Shown: positions 38,111 to 47,279, counted from the stretch's first letter. The stretch is 64,000 nucleotides of DNA from Tropicibacter naphthalenivorans (GCF_900176475.1 NZ_FWXX01000009.1:1-64000); one strand, 5' to 3'. Numbers and translations: made by a program. The notes: generated by a model from the sequence alone, not told the origin.

Positions 38111-38596
38111 ATGACGATCTCCAACCACATCACCCTGGCCGATATCCACCGCATGCCGGTGGGCCAGATCGCGGCGCTGCCCGCCGATCAGCTCGCGCTG
38201 CTGAAAGGCGCGGCGGACGAGCAGCTGACGCAGGCGAAGTCGGTCGCGGACTGGCTCGACGGCGCCATCTCTCTGAAATACGCCGACCGCGCCCAGGACA
38301 CCCGCCAGGAGGCGGGCAAGGACACCGGCACGATCCGGTTCGAGGATGACGGCGTCACCGTGATCGCCGAACTGCCCAAGCGCATCGACTGGGATCAGGC
38401 GTTGCTGGCGCAGATCGCCGAGAACATCGCCTCGGCGGGCGAGGACCCGGCGGAATTCATCGAAACCAAGCTGTCGGTCTCCGAGCGCAAATACGGCGCA
38501 TTTCCGGAAAGCTGGCGCAAGGGCTTCGAGCCCGCGCGCACGGTCCGCACCGGCAAGCCCAAGTTCCGCCTCGTGCTGAACGAGGAGGTGCGCTGA
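38111..38596 (+). CDS. Phage early protein of unknown function
   Basis: A 161-residue protein, acidic in the middle, with no known domain that I can name. A helical N-terminus (HRMPVGQIAALPADQLALLK) is followed by FEDDGVTVIAELPKRIDWD, the latter pattern being common in phage proteins encoded beside Sak4-type ATPases. The stop overlaps the start of that ATPase gene by 1 nt. Probably a helper of replication or recombination (inference). Confidence 0.65.
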   Translation: MTISNHITLADIHRMPVGQIAALPADQLALLKGAADEQLTQAKSVADWLDGAISLKYADRAQDTRQEAGKDTGTIRFEDDGVTVIAELPKRIDWDQALLAQIAENIASAGEDPAEFIETKLSVSERKYGAFPESWRKGFEPARTVRTGKPKFRLVLNEEVR

Positions 38597-39342
38597 TGGC
38601 CATTTCGCTCGCGTCCCTGCGCACGACCTCGGTGCTGACCCCGCCGCGCATCCTGATCCACGGCGTGGCCGGGGTGGGCAAATCCACCTTCGCAGCCGAT
38701 GCCGACCGGCCCGTCTTCCTCATGACCGAGGATGGCCTAGGCAAGCTGCAGGTGCCCCATTTCCCGCTCGCGACCAGCTATGCGGAGGTGGCTGAGGCGC
38801 TTGATGCGCTTCTGAACGAGGACCACGATTTCGGCACGGTCGTCGTCGACAGCGTCGACTGGCTGGAGCCGCTGATCTGGGCCGAGGCCTGCAAGCGCAA
38901 TGGATGGGCCTCGATCGAGGCGCCGGGGTTCGGGAAGGGCTATGCCGAGGCGCTGACCATCTGGCGCGAATATCTCGACCGGCTCAACGCGCTGCGCGAC
39001 CGCAAGGGCATGGTGGTCATCCAGATCGCCCATACCGACATCAAGCGTTTCGACAGCCCCGAGCACGAGCCCTACGACCGCTATGTGATCAAGTTGCAGA
39101 CCCGCGCCTCGGCGCTGCTGCAGGAGCATTCGGACGTGGTGCTCTTCGCCAACTATCAGATCTCGGTCGCGAAATCCGATGTTGGCTTCAACAAGAAGGT
39201 GACCCGGGCGCTAGGGTCCGGTGCGCGCGTCATGCACACCGAAGAGCGCCCCGCCTTCCTCGCCAAGAACCGTTACGGCCTGCCGGAAACCCTGCCGCTG
39301 ATGTGGTCGGAGTTCCTCGCGGCCATGCCCCAATCCCAATGA
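38596..39342 (+). CDS. Sak4-type phage recombination ATPase (AAA_24)
   Basis: A 248-residue RecA-like P-loop ATPase. Walker A is GVAGVGKST near residues 24-32, Walker B VVVDSVDWLEP near 77-87. The size and context (followed by a DUF669 single-strand-binding-like protein) match phage Sak4 single-strand annealing modules. It should help phage DNA recombination together with the next gene product. Confidence 0.85.
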   Translation: MAISLASLRTTSVLTPPRILIHGVAGVGKSTFAADADRPVFLMTEDGLGKLQVPHFPLATSYAEVAEALDALLNEDHDFGTVVVDSVDWLEPLIWAEACKRNGWASIEAPGFGKGYAEALTIWREYLDRLNALRDRKGMVVIQIAHTDIKRFDSPEHEPYDRYVIKLQTRASALLQEHSDVVLFANYQISVAKSDVGFNKKVTRALGSGARVMHTEERPAFLAKNRYGLPETLPLMWSEFLAAMPQSQ

Positions 39343-39361
39343 ACTGAACAAGGACAAGACC

Positions 39362-39862
39362 ATGGCACGTTTCGACAAGTCCTTCGACGCCACCAGCGTC
39401 GAGCCCACCACCGCCTACGAGCTGCTGCCCGCCGGCAAGTACCGCGCCCAGATCGTCGAGAGCGAGATGCGCGTCACCAAGAACGGCATGGGCCAGTTCC
39501 TCTGGCTGATGCTCGACATCCTCGAGGGAGAGCACAAGGGGCGGAAGATCTTCGACCAGCTGAACCTGGTGAACCCGAACCCGACCACGGTGGAGATCGC
39601 GCAGCGCACGCTCTCGGCGATCTGCCACGCCACGGGCCGGATGCATGTCAGCGACAGCGAGGAGCTGCACCTGATCCCGATGACGATCCAGGTGAAGATC
39701 CGCCCGCCGAAGAACGGCTACGGCGAGAGCAACGCGATTGCCTATCTGTCGCCCGAGCGGGGTTCGGCCCCGGCCGCCCGCTCGGCAAAGCCCGCGCCCG
39801 ATCCGGCCAGCTCTTCGGTGCCGCCGAAAATGGCCTCCGCGCCCTGGAACAAGAAGGGCTGA
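39362..39862 (+). CDS. DUF669 protein (single-strand DNA-binding partner)
   Basis: A 166-residue protein. Residues about 1-125 form the DUF669 domain (YELLPAGKYRAQIVESEM; LNLVNPNP), with a disordered Ala/Pro/Ser tail ending APWNKKG, as in SSB-like proteins. Such proteins accompany Sak4 or RecT-like recombinases and probably bind single-stranded DNA. It follows the ATPase gene by 19 nt. Confidence 0.85.
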   Translation: MARFDKSFDATSVEPTTAYELLPAGKYRAQIVESEMRVTKNGMGQFLWLMLDILEGEHKGRKIFDQLNLVNPNPTTVEIAQRTLSAICHATGRMHVSDSEELHLIPMTIQVKIRPPKNGYGESNAIAYLSPERGSAPAARSAKPAPDPASSSVPPKMASAPWNKKG

Positions 39863-39868
39863 GCACCC

Positions 39869-39902
39869 GCGCTGTCCTGCGCCCTGACTGACAGGGCAGC
39901 GC
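39869..39902 (+). other. Intercistronic stem-loop
   Basis: Arms 39869-39879 (GCGCTGTCCTG) and 39892-39902 (CAGGGCAGCGC) pair over 11 bp with one T-G pair. No T run follows, so it is more likely an RNA processing or stability element than a terminator. Confidence 0.55.
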
Positions 39903-39926
39903 GCAACCCCATCTGAGGAAACTCCC

Positions 39927-40238
39927 ATGACTGACATTACCAACGCGGCCCTCGTGGCCGTGAACAGCCCCGGCTTGCCTGAAGACCAGCGGCGGCTGAT
40001 CGAACTCGACGATGCCATCGCCAAGATCCGCACGCAAATCGCGACGGCCGATCTGGCCCGCCAGCGCGGCCAGAAGCCGATCGATCCGGACTGGTTCCAC
40101 CGGGCCCGCACGGCGCTCCGCCACCTGTGCCGCGAGCGAGCGGAACTCTTGGCCCAGGGCACCGGCCGCCGTCGTCGCGAAAAGCTCAAGGACGCGCTGA
40201 TCGGCATCCTGCGCGAACGCCATGACCCCGAGACCTAG
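39927..40238 (+). CDS. Small phage protein of unknown function
   Basis: A 103-residue basic, helical protein (DDAIAKIRTQIATADLARQR; HLCRERAELLAQG). I do not recognise it. GAGGAAAC lies upstream of the ATG. It sits in the recombination/replication module between the DUF669 and nuclease genes. Confidence 0.7.
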   Translation: MTDITNAALVAVNSPGLPEDQRRLIELDDAIAKIRTQIATADLARQRGQKPIDPDWFHRARTALRHLCRERAELLAQGTGRRRREKLKDALIGILRERHDPET

Positions 40239-40288
40239 GATGGCATTCTGGCCGAGGCCCAAGCGAGAACCGAACGGGAGGGTCTGTG

Positions 40289-41233
40289 ATGACAGAGTTG
40301 CCCTGCGCCCCCACGCCGACGCTGACGGCGATCTATGCCGATTATGAGGCCCGCCAGGGCGATGGTTTCCGCGATCACCTCGGGGCGTCGATCATCGGCA
40401 AATCCTGTGCCCGGGCGCTCTGGTATGATTTCCGCTGGATCACGCCCGCGCGCCATTCCGGCCGCCTGCTGCGCCTCTTCGAGACGGGGCAGCTGGCAGA
40501 GGACCGGCTGGTGCGCAACCTGCGTGCCACCGGCGCGACCGTGCTCGAGGTCGATCCCGAGACCGGCCGCCAGTTCCGGGTCGAGGCCCATGGCGGCCAT
40601 TTCGGCGGCTCGCTCGACGGCGTGGCCCTCGGGCTACTGGAGGCGCCGAAGACCTGGCATGTGCTGGAGTTCAAGACCCACTCGGTCAAGAGCTTCAACG
40701 AGTTGGTCGCGAAGGGCGTCGTTCTGTCCAAGCCCCAGCACGCAGCGCAGATGCAGGTCTACATGCACCTGACCGGCATCACGCGCGCGCTCTACGTCGC
40801 GGTCTGCAAGGACACCGACGCGCTGCATGTCGAGCGCATCGAGGCGGACCGCGCGATGGCCGAGCGCCTGCTGGAAAAGGCCGGGCGCATCATCTTCGCC
40901 CAGCATCCGCCCGCGCGGATCAGCGAGGACCCGGCCTGGTTCGAATGCCGGTTCTGCGATCACCATGCGGCCTGCCATGACGGCGGTGGCGCGGCGGTGA
41001 CCTGCCGGTCCTGCCTGCATACGACACCCGTCGAGGGTGGTTGGCACTGCGCCCGCCACGACCGGATGCTGGCCCTGGCAGAGCAACGCGCCGCCTGTGG
41101 CCGTCACCTTTTCATCCCCGATCTCATCCCGGGCGAGGTCATCGATGCGGGCGACGATCTCGTCACCTACCGCATGGCCGATGGCACGACCTGGACCAAT
41201 GACGCCCGTTCCCCGGAGGCCGCGCCATGCTGA
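40289..41233 (+). CDS. PD-(D/E)XK nuclease (RecB/Cas4-like)
   Basis: A 314-residue protein. The nuclease core has GGSLDGVALG followed by WHVLEFKTHSVK, i.e. D...E-x-K, and a downstream QMQVYMH segment. A C-terminal Cys/His cluster (CRFCDHHAACHDGG, CRSCLH, WHCARH) suggests bound metal, zinc or an Fe-S cluster as in Cas4/AddB-type enzymes. It overlaps the helicase start by 7 nt. Likely processes DNA ends during phage recombination. A GTG directly before the ATG is an alternative start. Confidence 0.85.
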   Translation: MTELPCAPTPTLTAIYADYEARQGDGFRDHLGASIIGKSCARALWYDFRWITPARHSGRLLRLFETGQLAEDRLVRNLRATGATVLEVDPETGRQFRVEAHGGHFGGSLDGVALGLLEAPKTWHVLEFKTHSVKSFNELVAKGVVLSKPQHAAQMQVYMHLTGITRALYVAVCKDTDALHVERIEADRAMAERLLEKAGRIIFAQHPPARISEDPAWFECRFCDHHAACHDGGGAAVTCRSCLHTTPVEGGWHCARHDRMLALAEQRAACGRHLFIPDLIPGEVIDAGDDLVTYRMADGTTWTNDARSPEAAPC

Positions 41234-42963
41234 CCCTGCGCCCCTATCAACAGGCCGCGATCACCGCGATCTACGGCTATTTCCAGACCCACACCGGCAA
41301 TCCGTTGGTGGTCATCCCGACCGCGGGCGGCAAGTCGCTCGTCATGGCGTCCTTCATCGAAGGCGTGCTGAAGGCCTGGCCCGATCAGCGCATCCTGATC
41401 GTGACCCATGTCCGCGAGCTGATCGCCCAGAACCATGCCGAGATGATCGGCCTCTGGCCCGATGCCCCGGCGGGCATCTATTCGGCAGGCCTCGGTAAGC
41501 GCGAGGCGCAGGCGCGGATCCTCTTCGCGGGCATCCAATCGATCCACCGCCGCGCGGCTGAAATCGGCCACACCGATCTGGTGTTGATCGACGAGGCGCA
41601 TCTGATCCCCGGCAAGTCGAGCACGATGTATCGGCGCTTCCTCGACGCGCTGAAGGCGATCAACCCGGCGCTCAAGGTGATCGGGCTGACCGCCACGCCG
41701 TTCCGGCTCGACTGCGGGATGCTGCACGAGGGGCAGAACGCGCTCTTCACCGACATCGCCTATGAGGCCCCGGTCCGCGAACTGATCGATGCGGGGTATC
41801 TGAGCCCTCTGGTCTCGAAACAGCCCGCGACCCGGCTCGACGTCTCGAAGGTGGGCACCCGCGCGGGCGATTTCATTGCGCGCGATCTGGCGGCGGCGGT
41901 CGATCAGGACGCCATCACCCGCGCGGCCGTGGCCGAGATCATCGAGCATGGCCGCGACCGCAAATCCTGGCTGGCCTTCTGTTCGGGCGTCGAGCATGCG
42001 CGCCATGTGGCCGAGGAATTCGGCCGCCAGGGCATCTGTTGCCGCACGATCTTCGGCGACACGCCGAAGGACGAGCGCGATGCGATCCTTGCCGCCTTCA
42101 AGCGCGGCGAAATCCGGGCGCTGGCCTCTATGGGCGTGCTGACCACCGGCTTCAACGCGCCGGGGGTCGACCTGATCGCGCTCCTGCGTCCCACGCAATC
42201 GGCCGGGCTCTATGTGCAGATGGTCGGGCGCGGCACCCGCCTCGCGCCGGGCAAGGATAATTGCCTGGTGCTGGACTTCGCCGGCAATGTCCGCCGCCAC
42301 GGGCCGATCGATCTGGTGCGGCCCAAGCGCCCCGGTGACGGCGGCGGGGGTGAGGCCCCGACCAAGGTCTGCCCGGACTGTGACAGCATCATCGCGCTAT
42401 CGGCGACGGAATGCCCGGATTGCGGCTATGTCTTCCCGGCGCGCGAGGTGAAGATCGCGCCGACGGCCGCCACGCTGCCGGTGCTTTCGCCGAAGCAACG
42501 ATGGCTCAAGGTCACGGGCGTTTCCTATAGCCGCCACGACAAGGCTGGCGGCCGTCCGTCGCTCAAGGTGACCTATAGTAGCGGCCTTGCCACCTACAGC
42601 GAATGGGTCTGCCTCGAGCATCAGGGCTATGCCCGCCAGAAGGCGGCCGAGTGGTGGCGCAAGCGCGCACCCGGCTGCCCCGTGCCGCTGAGCGTGGCCG
42701 AGGCCCTCGCGCAGACGAGCCGCCTTGCGCGCCCCAGCGACATCTCGGTCCGTCCTTCGGGCCGTTATCTTGAAATCTCCGGTTACAGGTTCGCCCCATG
42801 CGCCCATCCGACCCCGGCCTCTGCGCCGTCTGCCACCGGGAACCTCGCGGCTTTGGCTGGTTCGAGCCGGGGTTCCGCCGCACCGACCCGCGGCGTGACG
42901 CCAGCCGCAAGCGGTTCTGCAGCCGTGCCTGTCAGGACCTCTGCCATGGGAGGAAGGGCATGA
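41227..42963 (+). CDS. Superfamily 2 DEAD/DEAH helicase
   Basis: A 578-residue helicase. Motif I is PTAGGKS (near residue 36), motif II LIDEAH, motif III LTATPF, motif VI QMVGRGTR. A zinc-finger-like CPDC...CPDCGYVF follows near residue 385. The C-terminal region is Ala/Ser-rich and is read in a second frame by the DUF6511 gene. Probably unwinds phage DNA for replication with the primase-polymerase downstream. Confidence 0.93.
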   Translation: MLTLRPYQQAAITAIYGYFQTHTGNPLVVIPTAGGKSLVMASFIEGVLKAWPDQRILIVTHVRELIAQNHAEMIGLWPDAPAGIYSAGLGKREAQARILFAGIQSIHRRAAEIGHTDLVLIDEAHLIPGKSSTMYRRFLDALKAINPALKVIGLTATPFRLDCGMLHEGQNALFTDIAYEAPVRELIDAGYLSPLVSKQPATRLDVSKVGTRAGDFIARDLAAAVDQDAITRAAVAEIIEHGRDRKSWLAFCSGVEHARHVAEEFGRQGICCRTIFGDTPKDERDAILAAFKRGEIRALASMGVLTTGFNAPGVDLIALLRPTQSAGLYVQMVGRGTRLAPGKDNCLVLDFAGNVRRHGPIDLVRPKRPGDGGGGEAPTKVCPDCDSIIALSATECPDCGYVFPAREVKIAPTAATLPVLSPKQRWLKVTGVSYSRHDKAGGRPSLKVTYSSGLATYSEWVCLEHQGYARQKAAEWWRKRAPGCPVPLSVAEALAQTSRLARPSDISVRPSGRYLEISGYRFAPCAHPTPASAPSATGNLAALAGSSRGSAAPTRGVTPAASGSAAVPVRTSAMGGRA

Positions 42964-43184
42964 TCGATCCGACCCCGAATGAGACCGAAGCCATGATCAC
43001 GGGTGGCCAGATGGGCGGCGAATATCTTGAGAGCATCGGCAAGTCCGACCTCGCGACCCTGTCCGAGGAGGAATGGGCCCGGTTTCTCGACGCGGTCGTC
43101 ACCGGCTATTGCGACCACCTACGTGCGCTGGCACCAAAGGATCGCAACTGGCTCGACGCGATGGCGCCGGAGGTGCCGTTCTGA
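42798..43184 (+). CDS. DUF6511-type phage protein
   Basis: A 128-residue protein that starts inside the helicase gene and overlaps it by 166 nt in another frame. The N-terminus has a zinc-finger-like pattern (CAVCHREPRGFGW; RKRFCSRACQDLC). The C-terminal part (LSEEEWARFLDAVVTGYCDH) is helical. The same arrangement is known to me from Rhodobacterales prophages. The stop overlaps the primase start by 1 nt. Function unknown. Confidence 0.78.
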   Translation: MRPSDPGLCAVCHREPRGFGWFEPGFRRTDPRRDASRKRFCSRACQDLCHGRKGMIDPTPNETEAMITGGQMGGEYLESIGKSDLATLSEEEWARFLDAVVTGYCDHLRALAPKDRNWLDAMAPEVPF

Positions 43185-45457
43185 TGGCCGACACGTCCTG
43201 GATGGCGCGCTTCGGCGCGCGGCTCGTCACCAATGGCTATGCCATCCTGCCGATCGGCCCGGGCACCAAGAAGCCCGGCCGGTTCCAGCGCGGTGGCTGG
43301 TCTGATTACCCGGAATGGAACCGCCATGCCGAACGCCCAACCACGGAGGTCGAGGTCGCGACCTGGGCCACTTGGCCCGATTGCGGCATCGGCATCGTCG
43401 GCGGCGCGGTGGCGGCGGTCGATATCGACATCGCGGCGGACGCCGACCTGGCGCTGCAAATCGAGGCGCTGGCCCGGGCGCGCCTCGGCGACACGCCCGC
43501 TCTGCGCATCGGCCGCGCCCCGAAGCGTATGCTGGTCTATCGCACGGCCGCACCGTTTCGAGGCATCAAACGCCATCCGCTCGAGGTGCTCTGCCTCGGG
43601 CAGCAGTTTCTGGCCTATGCCGACCACCCCGATACCGGCGCGCCCTATGTCTGGCCCGACGAGGGGCTGGCCGATCTCGACATCAGCGACCTTCCGGAAA
43701 TCACGGCCGAAGCGGCGGCGGCCTTTCTCGACGAGGCCTATGCGATCCTGCCCGAGGCCCTGCGTCAGCGCGGGTTGCGCTCGGCAGCACCGGCAACCCT
43801 GCTGCGCAATCACGGGCAGATCGGCACCTTGCCCGCCATCCGGTCGGCGCTCGACTGGCTGCCGAATGACGAGCTCGATTACGACAGCTGGATGCGCATC
43901 GGCATGGCACTGAAAGGCGCGCTTGGCGATGAGGGCGGCGAGGTCTTTGCCACCTGGTCGGCCCAGGCGGCCAAGGATGTGCCCGCGACCACGGCCCGCG
44001 CCTGGGCGAGCTTCAAGCCCGACCGGATCGGCGCAGGCACGATCTATCATCTCGCCATGGAACGCGGCTGGCAGCCCGTCGCCGCCTTGCGCCTCGATGG
44101 CAGCCTTGATCCGGACGGCCCACATCCAGCCGCCGATCTGCTGGCCCGGCTGGAGGGGAGCGCGCCCACCGTCGCCGACCCGGAAAATCCTGCCTTCAGC
44201 CTGACCATCCCCGACGGTCTCGTCGGCGAGCTGACCGGCTACATGCTGGCCACCGCCCGCAGGCCGCAACCGCTTCTTTCGCTCGGGGCGAGCCTCTGCG
44301 CCATCGGCGCGCTGATGGGGCGGCGGTACCGCACGACCAGTAACCTGCGCTCGAACCTCTATGTCGTGGGGATCGCTGACAGCGGCTCAGGCAAGAACCA
44401 CGCCCGCGAGATCATCAACGAGGTCTTCTTCGAAGCGGGTCTCGCCCACCATCTCGGCGGCAACAAGATCGCCTCTGGCGCGGGGCTTTTGACCGCGCTC
44501 CATCGCCAGCCGGCGATCCTGTTCCAGATCGACGAATTCGGAATGTTCCTGTCGGCCGCCGCTGACCGCAAGCGCAGCCCGCGCCATATCACCGAGATCC
44601 TCGACAACATGACCGAGCTCTTCACGACCGCGGGCGGGATCTTCCTCGGCGCCGAATATGCGAACCGCGACGGCACCAATGAGCGGCGCGACATCAACCA
44701 GCCCTGCCTTTGCGTCTATGGCACCACGACGCCGCTGCATTTCTGGGGCGCGCTGCAGGGCGCGAATGTGGTCGACGGCTCGCTGGCCCGTTTCCTGATC
44801 CTGCCCAGCGACGAGGACTACCCCGATGAGAACCTCGCCGTGGGCATCCGGCAGGCGCCGCCCGCGCTGATCCAGGCACTCCAGCTGGTCGCGAACGGCG
44901 GCGGGGCCGTGAAGGGCAACCTGACCGGCAAGACCGCCGATCAGAACACCGCCGTGAGCCCGATGACCGTGCCGATGTCAGACGCGGCGCGCGTCCGGTT
45001 CGCCGACCTGAGCGACGCCCTGACCGAGGAACTGCGGGCAGCGGCCGGCACCGCCTTTACCGCCATTCTCGCCCGCATCGGAGAGAATGCGTTGAAGCTG
45101 GCGCTGATCGTCGCCGTCGGGCGCGACCCGGTGCGCCCCGAGATCGACATCGCCGTGGCGGACTGGGCCATCGGCTTCGTGCGCCATTACGCGCGGCGCA
45201 CCATGGAGGCGGTCGAGCGCCATGTGGCGGATACCGAGACCGAGGCGCATCTGAAGCGGCTGAAAGAGATCGTCCGCGCCGCCGGGCCCAAGGGGATCAC
45301 CAAATCCGAGATCACGCGCGCCTCCCAATGGCTGAAATCGCGCGACCGCGACGAAATCCTGCTGACGTTGATCGAGAGCGGAGACATCACGACGGGCATG
45401 CGCGGATCCTCGACCAAGCAGGCCATGGTCTACCGGATGGCCCGATGGGGTGGGTGA
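43184..45457 (+). CDS. Bifunctional primase-polymerase with helicase-like C-terminus
   Basis: A 757-residue replication protein. Residues about 1-190 are a Prim-Pol (AEP) domain with GIGIVGGAVAAVDIDI giving the metal-binding D-x-D. A PriCT-2-like segment (LDWLPNDELDYDSWMRIG) follows. A P-loop ATPase of the DUF3987 type has GIADSGSGKNHA near residue 400. It should start phage replication, and the repeat-rich region right behind it could be the origin. ATG 43184 overlaps the preceding stop. Confidence 0.9.
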   Translation: MADTSWMARFGARLVTNGYAILPIGPGTKKPGRFQRGGWSDYPEWNRHAERPTTEVEVATWATWPDCGIGIVGGAVAAVDIDIAADADLALQIEALARARLGDTPALRIGRAPKRMLVYRTAAPFRGIKRHPLEVLCLGQQFLAYADHPDTGAPYVWPDEGLADLDISDLPEITAEAAAAFLDEAYAILPEALRQRGLRSAAPATLLRNHGQIGTLPAIRSALDWLPNDELDYDSWMRIGMALKGALGDEGGEVFATWSAQAAKDVPATTARAWASFKPDRIGAGTIYHLAMERGWQPVAALRLDGSLDPDGPHPAADLLARLEGSAPTVADPENPAFSLTIPDGLVGELTGYMLATARRPQPLLSLGASLCAIGALMGRRYRTTSNLRSNLYVVGIADSGSGKNHAREIINEVFFEAGLAHHLGGNKIASGAGLLTALHRQPAILFQIDEFGMFLSAAADRKRSPRHITEILDNMTELFTTAGGIFLGAEYANRDGTNERRDINQPCLCVYGTTTPLHFWGALQGANVVDGSLARFLILPSDEDYPDENLAVGIRQAPPALIQALQLVANGGGAVKGNLTGKTADQNTAVSPMTVPMSDAARVRFADLSDALTEELRAAAGTAFTAILARIGENALKLALIVAVGRDPVRPEIDIAVADWAIGFVRHYARRTMEAVERHVADTETEAHLKRLKEIVRAAGPKGITKSEITRASQWLKSRDRDEILLTLIESGDITTGMRGSSTKQAMVYRMARWGG

Positions 45458-45463
45458 CCGGAG

Positions 45464-45724
45464 ATCCTTCAAGCCGCCTGAAGCGGCCCTTGAAGCCGAA
45501 CTACCGCCAAGCAGCAGAAACGAAAGGGAAAAACCGAATCCTTCAAATCCTTCAATCTTTCAAGAGGACCCCTTTTCCCTATACGTGTACGCGCGCGGTT
45601 TAACATTGGGAGAGAGGTACCCATTGAAATATTGAATAATTGAAAGATTATATATTACACATACAGGACAACCACTTACGGGCGGAAATCCTTCAAGACG
45701 CCCCTCTGAAAGTTCTGAAGGATT
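45464..45724. repeat. Iteron-like repeats, possible phage replication origin
   Basis: Copies of ATCCTTCAA or close variants occur at 45464-45472, 45538-45546, 45547-45555, 45555-45563 (TCTTTCAA form) and 45688-45696. Inverted forms lie in 45624-45650 (three TTGAA units) and at 45716-45724 (TGAAGGATT). Between them is an AT-rich stretch (45640-45665). The whole 45458-45847 gap has no gene. Position directly after the primase-polymerase fits an origin (inference). Confidence 0.65.
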
Positions 45725-45847
45725 TGCCGGGCGGCCCAGCTGCCCAGCCCATGAACTGACCAGACCACCCTTCGGGGCCTGGCGAGACCGCAGCCTTCAC
45801 CGGCCAGCCCGCTCGCCTCGCTCACAAACGCGAAGAGGAGGTCTCTC

Positions 45848-46336
45848 ATGACCCAATCCAACGAACATCCGCCCTGCATGCTGGCGCTCGATCTCGGTAC
45901 CACAACCGGCTGGGCGCTGCGCAGCCACGAAGGGCTCATCACCAGCGGCACCGCCAGCTTTCGGCCCGGGCGTTATGACGGCGGCGGCATGCGCTATCTG
46001 CGTTTCACCAACTGGCTGACCGAACTGGACCGCCTGTCCGGTCCCATCGCCGCGATCTGGTTCGAGGAGGTCCGCCGCCATGCCGGAACCGATGCGGCCC
46101 ATGTCTATGGCGGGCTGATGGCCTCGCTCACCAGCTGGGGCGAGTTGCGGGGCATCCCCTACGAGGGCGTGCCGGTGGGCACGATCAAGCGCCACGCCAC
46201 CGGCAAGGGCAACGCCCCCAAGCAGGCCATGATCGATGCAGCCCGCGCGAAGGGCTTCAGCCCAGAAGACGACAACGAGGCCGATGCCATCGCGATCCTT
46301 CTCTGGGCCCTCGACGCCCGGGGAGGTGCGGCATGA
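45848..46336 (+). CDS. RuvC-like Holliday junction resolvase
   Basis: A 162-residue RNase H-fold protein. The acidic residues expected for RuvC-type enzymes are visible in ALDLGTTTGWA (Asp15), IWFEEV (Glu) and DDNEADAIAI (Asp). Size and position in the replication module fit a phage resolvase that trims branched DNA before packaging. It overlaps the next gene by 4 nt (ATGA). Confidence 0.87.
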   Translation: MTQSNEHPPCMLALDLGTTTGWALRSHEGLITSGTASFRPGRYDGGGMRYLRFTNWLTELDRLSGPIAAIWFEEVRRHAGTDAAHVYGGLMASLTSWGELRGIPYEGVPVGTIKRHATGKGNAPKQAMIDAARAKGFSPEDDNEADAIAILLWALDARGGAA

Positions 46337-46530
46337 GGTTCCACCCAAAGGGCTATGGCGGCCAGCGTCGGTCGCCTGATGAGGTGAAAGGCGACGGTTG
46401 GCGCGAACAGGGCCTGCTGGCCGTCAGCGTGGATGACCAGCGCCTGACCTGGCCCGAGCGCGAACTCGTCGAGCAGCTGGGCACGCGGCTCTATGGTCCG
46501 CGCCCGGTCGAGGATCTGCGCCATGGCTGA
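46333..46530 (+). CDS. Small phage protein of unknown function
   Basis: A 65-residue basic protein (MRFHPKGYGGQRRSPDEVKG at the N-terminus). I recognise no domain. It overlaps the resolvase stop by 4 nt and the next gene by 8 nt, so it is part of one translated chain. Confidence 0.7.
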   Translation: MRFHPKGYGGQRRSPDEVKGDGWREQGLLAVSVDDQRLTWPERELVEQLGTRLYGPRPVEDLRHG

Positions 46531-46909
46531 GCACATCTGGACCGCCGAGGACGTCGCCGATCACTTCGAGGAGGCGTTCCGCACCCTGCGCAAGCTGCCG
46601 CCCGTGAAGGTGCAGGGCTATTTCAACGCCTGGCCGCAGGTCATCCGCACCGAGCGCGAAATCCTCGCCATGGAGCCCGAACCGATGCGGGTCTGGCCCT
46701 CGGCCGCCGCGATCTCGCGGCTCGAGCGGACCTTCGACTGGGTACTCTGGCTCGGCGAAAGCGAGCGCCGCCTGATCTGGTGGCGTGCCGCCAGGCGTCC
46801 GTGGAAGCAGATCACCTATGAGCTGGGCGTCGACCGCTCCACCGCCTGGCGCCAGCACAAGCTCGCGCTTACCAAGATCGCCGCGCGGCTGAATGCTGCG
46901 GCTGCGTGA
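46523..46909 (+). CDS. DUF6362-type phage protein with HTH
   Basis: A 128-residue protein. The C-terminal half has WKQITYELGVDRSTAWRQHK, a helix-turn-helix like sigma-4 or terminase small-subunit folds. Known to me as DUF6362 in Rhodobacterales prophages. It may be a late-gene activator (inference). ATG 46523 overlaps the preceding stop. Confidence 0.78.
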   Translation: MAEHIWTAEDVADHFEEAFRTLRKLPPVKVQGYFNAWPQVIRTEREILAMEPEPMRVWPSAAAISRLERTFDWVLWLGESERRLIWWRAARRPWKQITYELGVDRSTAWRQHKLALTKIAARLNAAAA

Positions 46910-46910
46910 A

Positions 46911-47279
46911 GTGTTGCAACACTTTGTTCTTCGACAGCTGCAACAGATCCGTGCTATCTGAAGGATATGATGGGGAGAGTGCGTCGGAAGACGGCTCTCC
47001 CCGTTTCCGTTCGCGCGGCCCCACGACAGCAGGGCCGCAGCGGAGCGCATTTCCCTGAAATCGGCGGGTCCTTCCCGGCGTCCACCCTATGCGGGCGGGC
47101 GAAGCGCGAGGGTTTCCCAGTGACGCCCCTGAAAATAGCCGTTTCGTTTCGCTTGGGCCCACGCGGCAACGAGCACAGGGTCTGACCGCCGGAAACCCCA
47201 TGCCTGAACCGAAACGGCCCTGTGGGGGCATTTCGGTTCACGCCCCCATTTCGCCGCCCGGCACCCCAAGGACATTCCC
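46911..47279. other. Structured non-coding region before the late DNA-modification genes
   Basis: A 12-bp perfect palindrome GTGTTGCAACAC (46911-46922) could be an operator. A stem of 8 bp (46972-46979 with 46995-47002) encloses an inner 3-bp stem with GGAA loop. A 7-bp stem TGGGGGC (47223-47229) with GCCCCCA (47242-47248) lies before the next start. A 72-codon frame from 46967 exists but has low-complexity Arg-rich sequence and is probably not coding. Confidence 0.5.

Noticed and set aside
46967-47185. 72-codon frame in the structured gap
   Set aside because: Arg/Pro/Gly-rich, begins inside a stable stem, no clear ribosome site and no family similarity that I can see.
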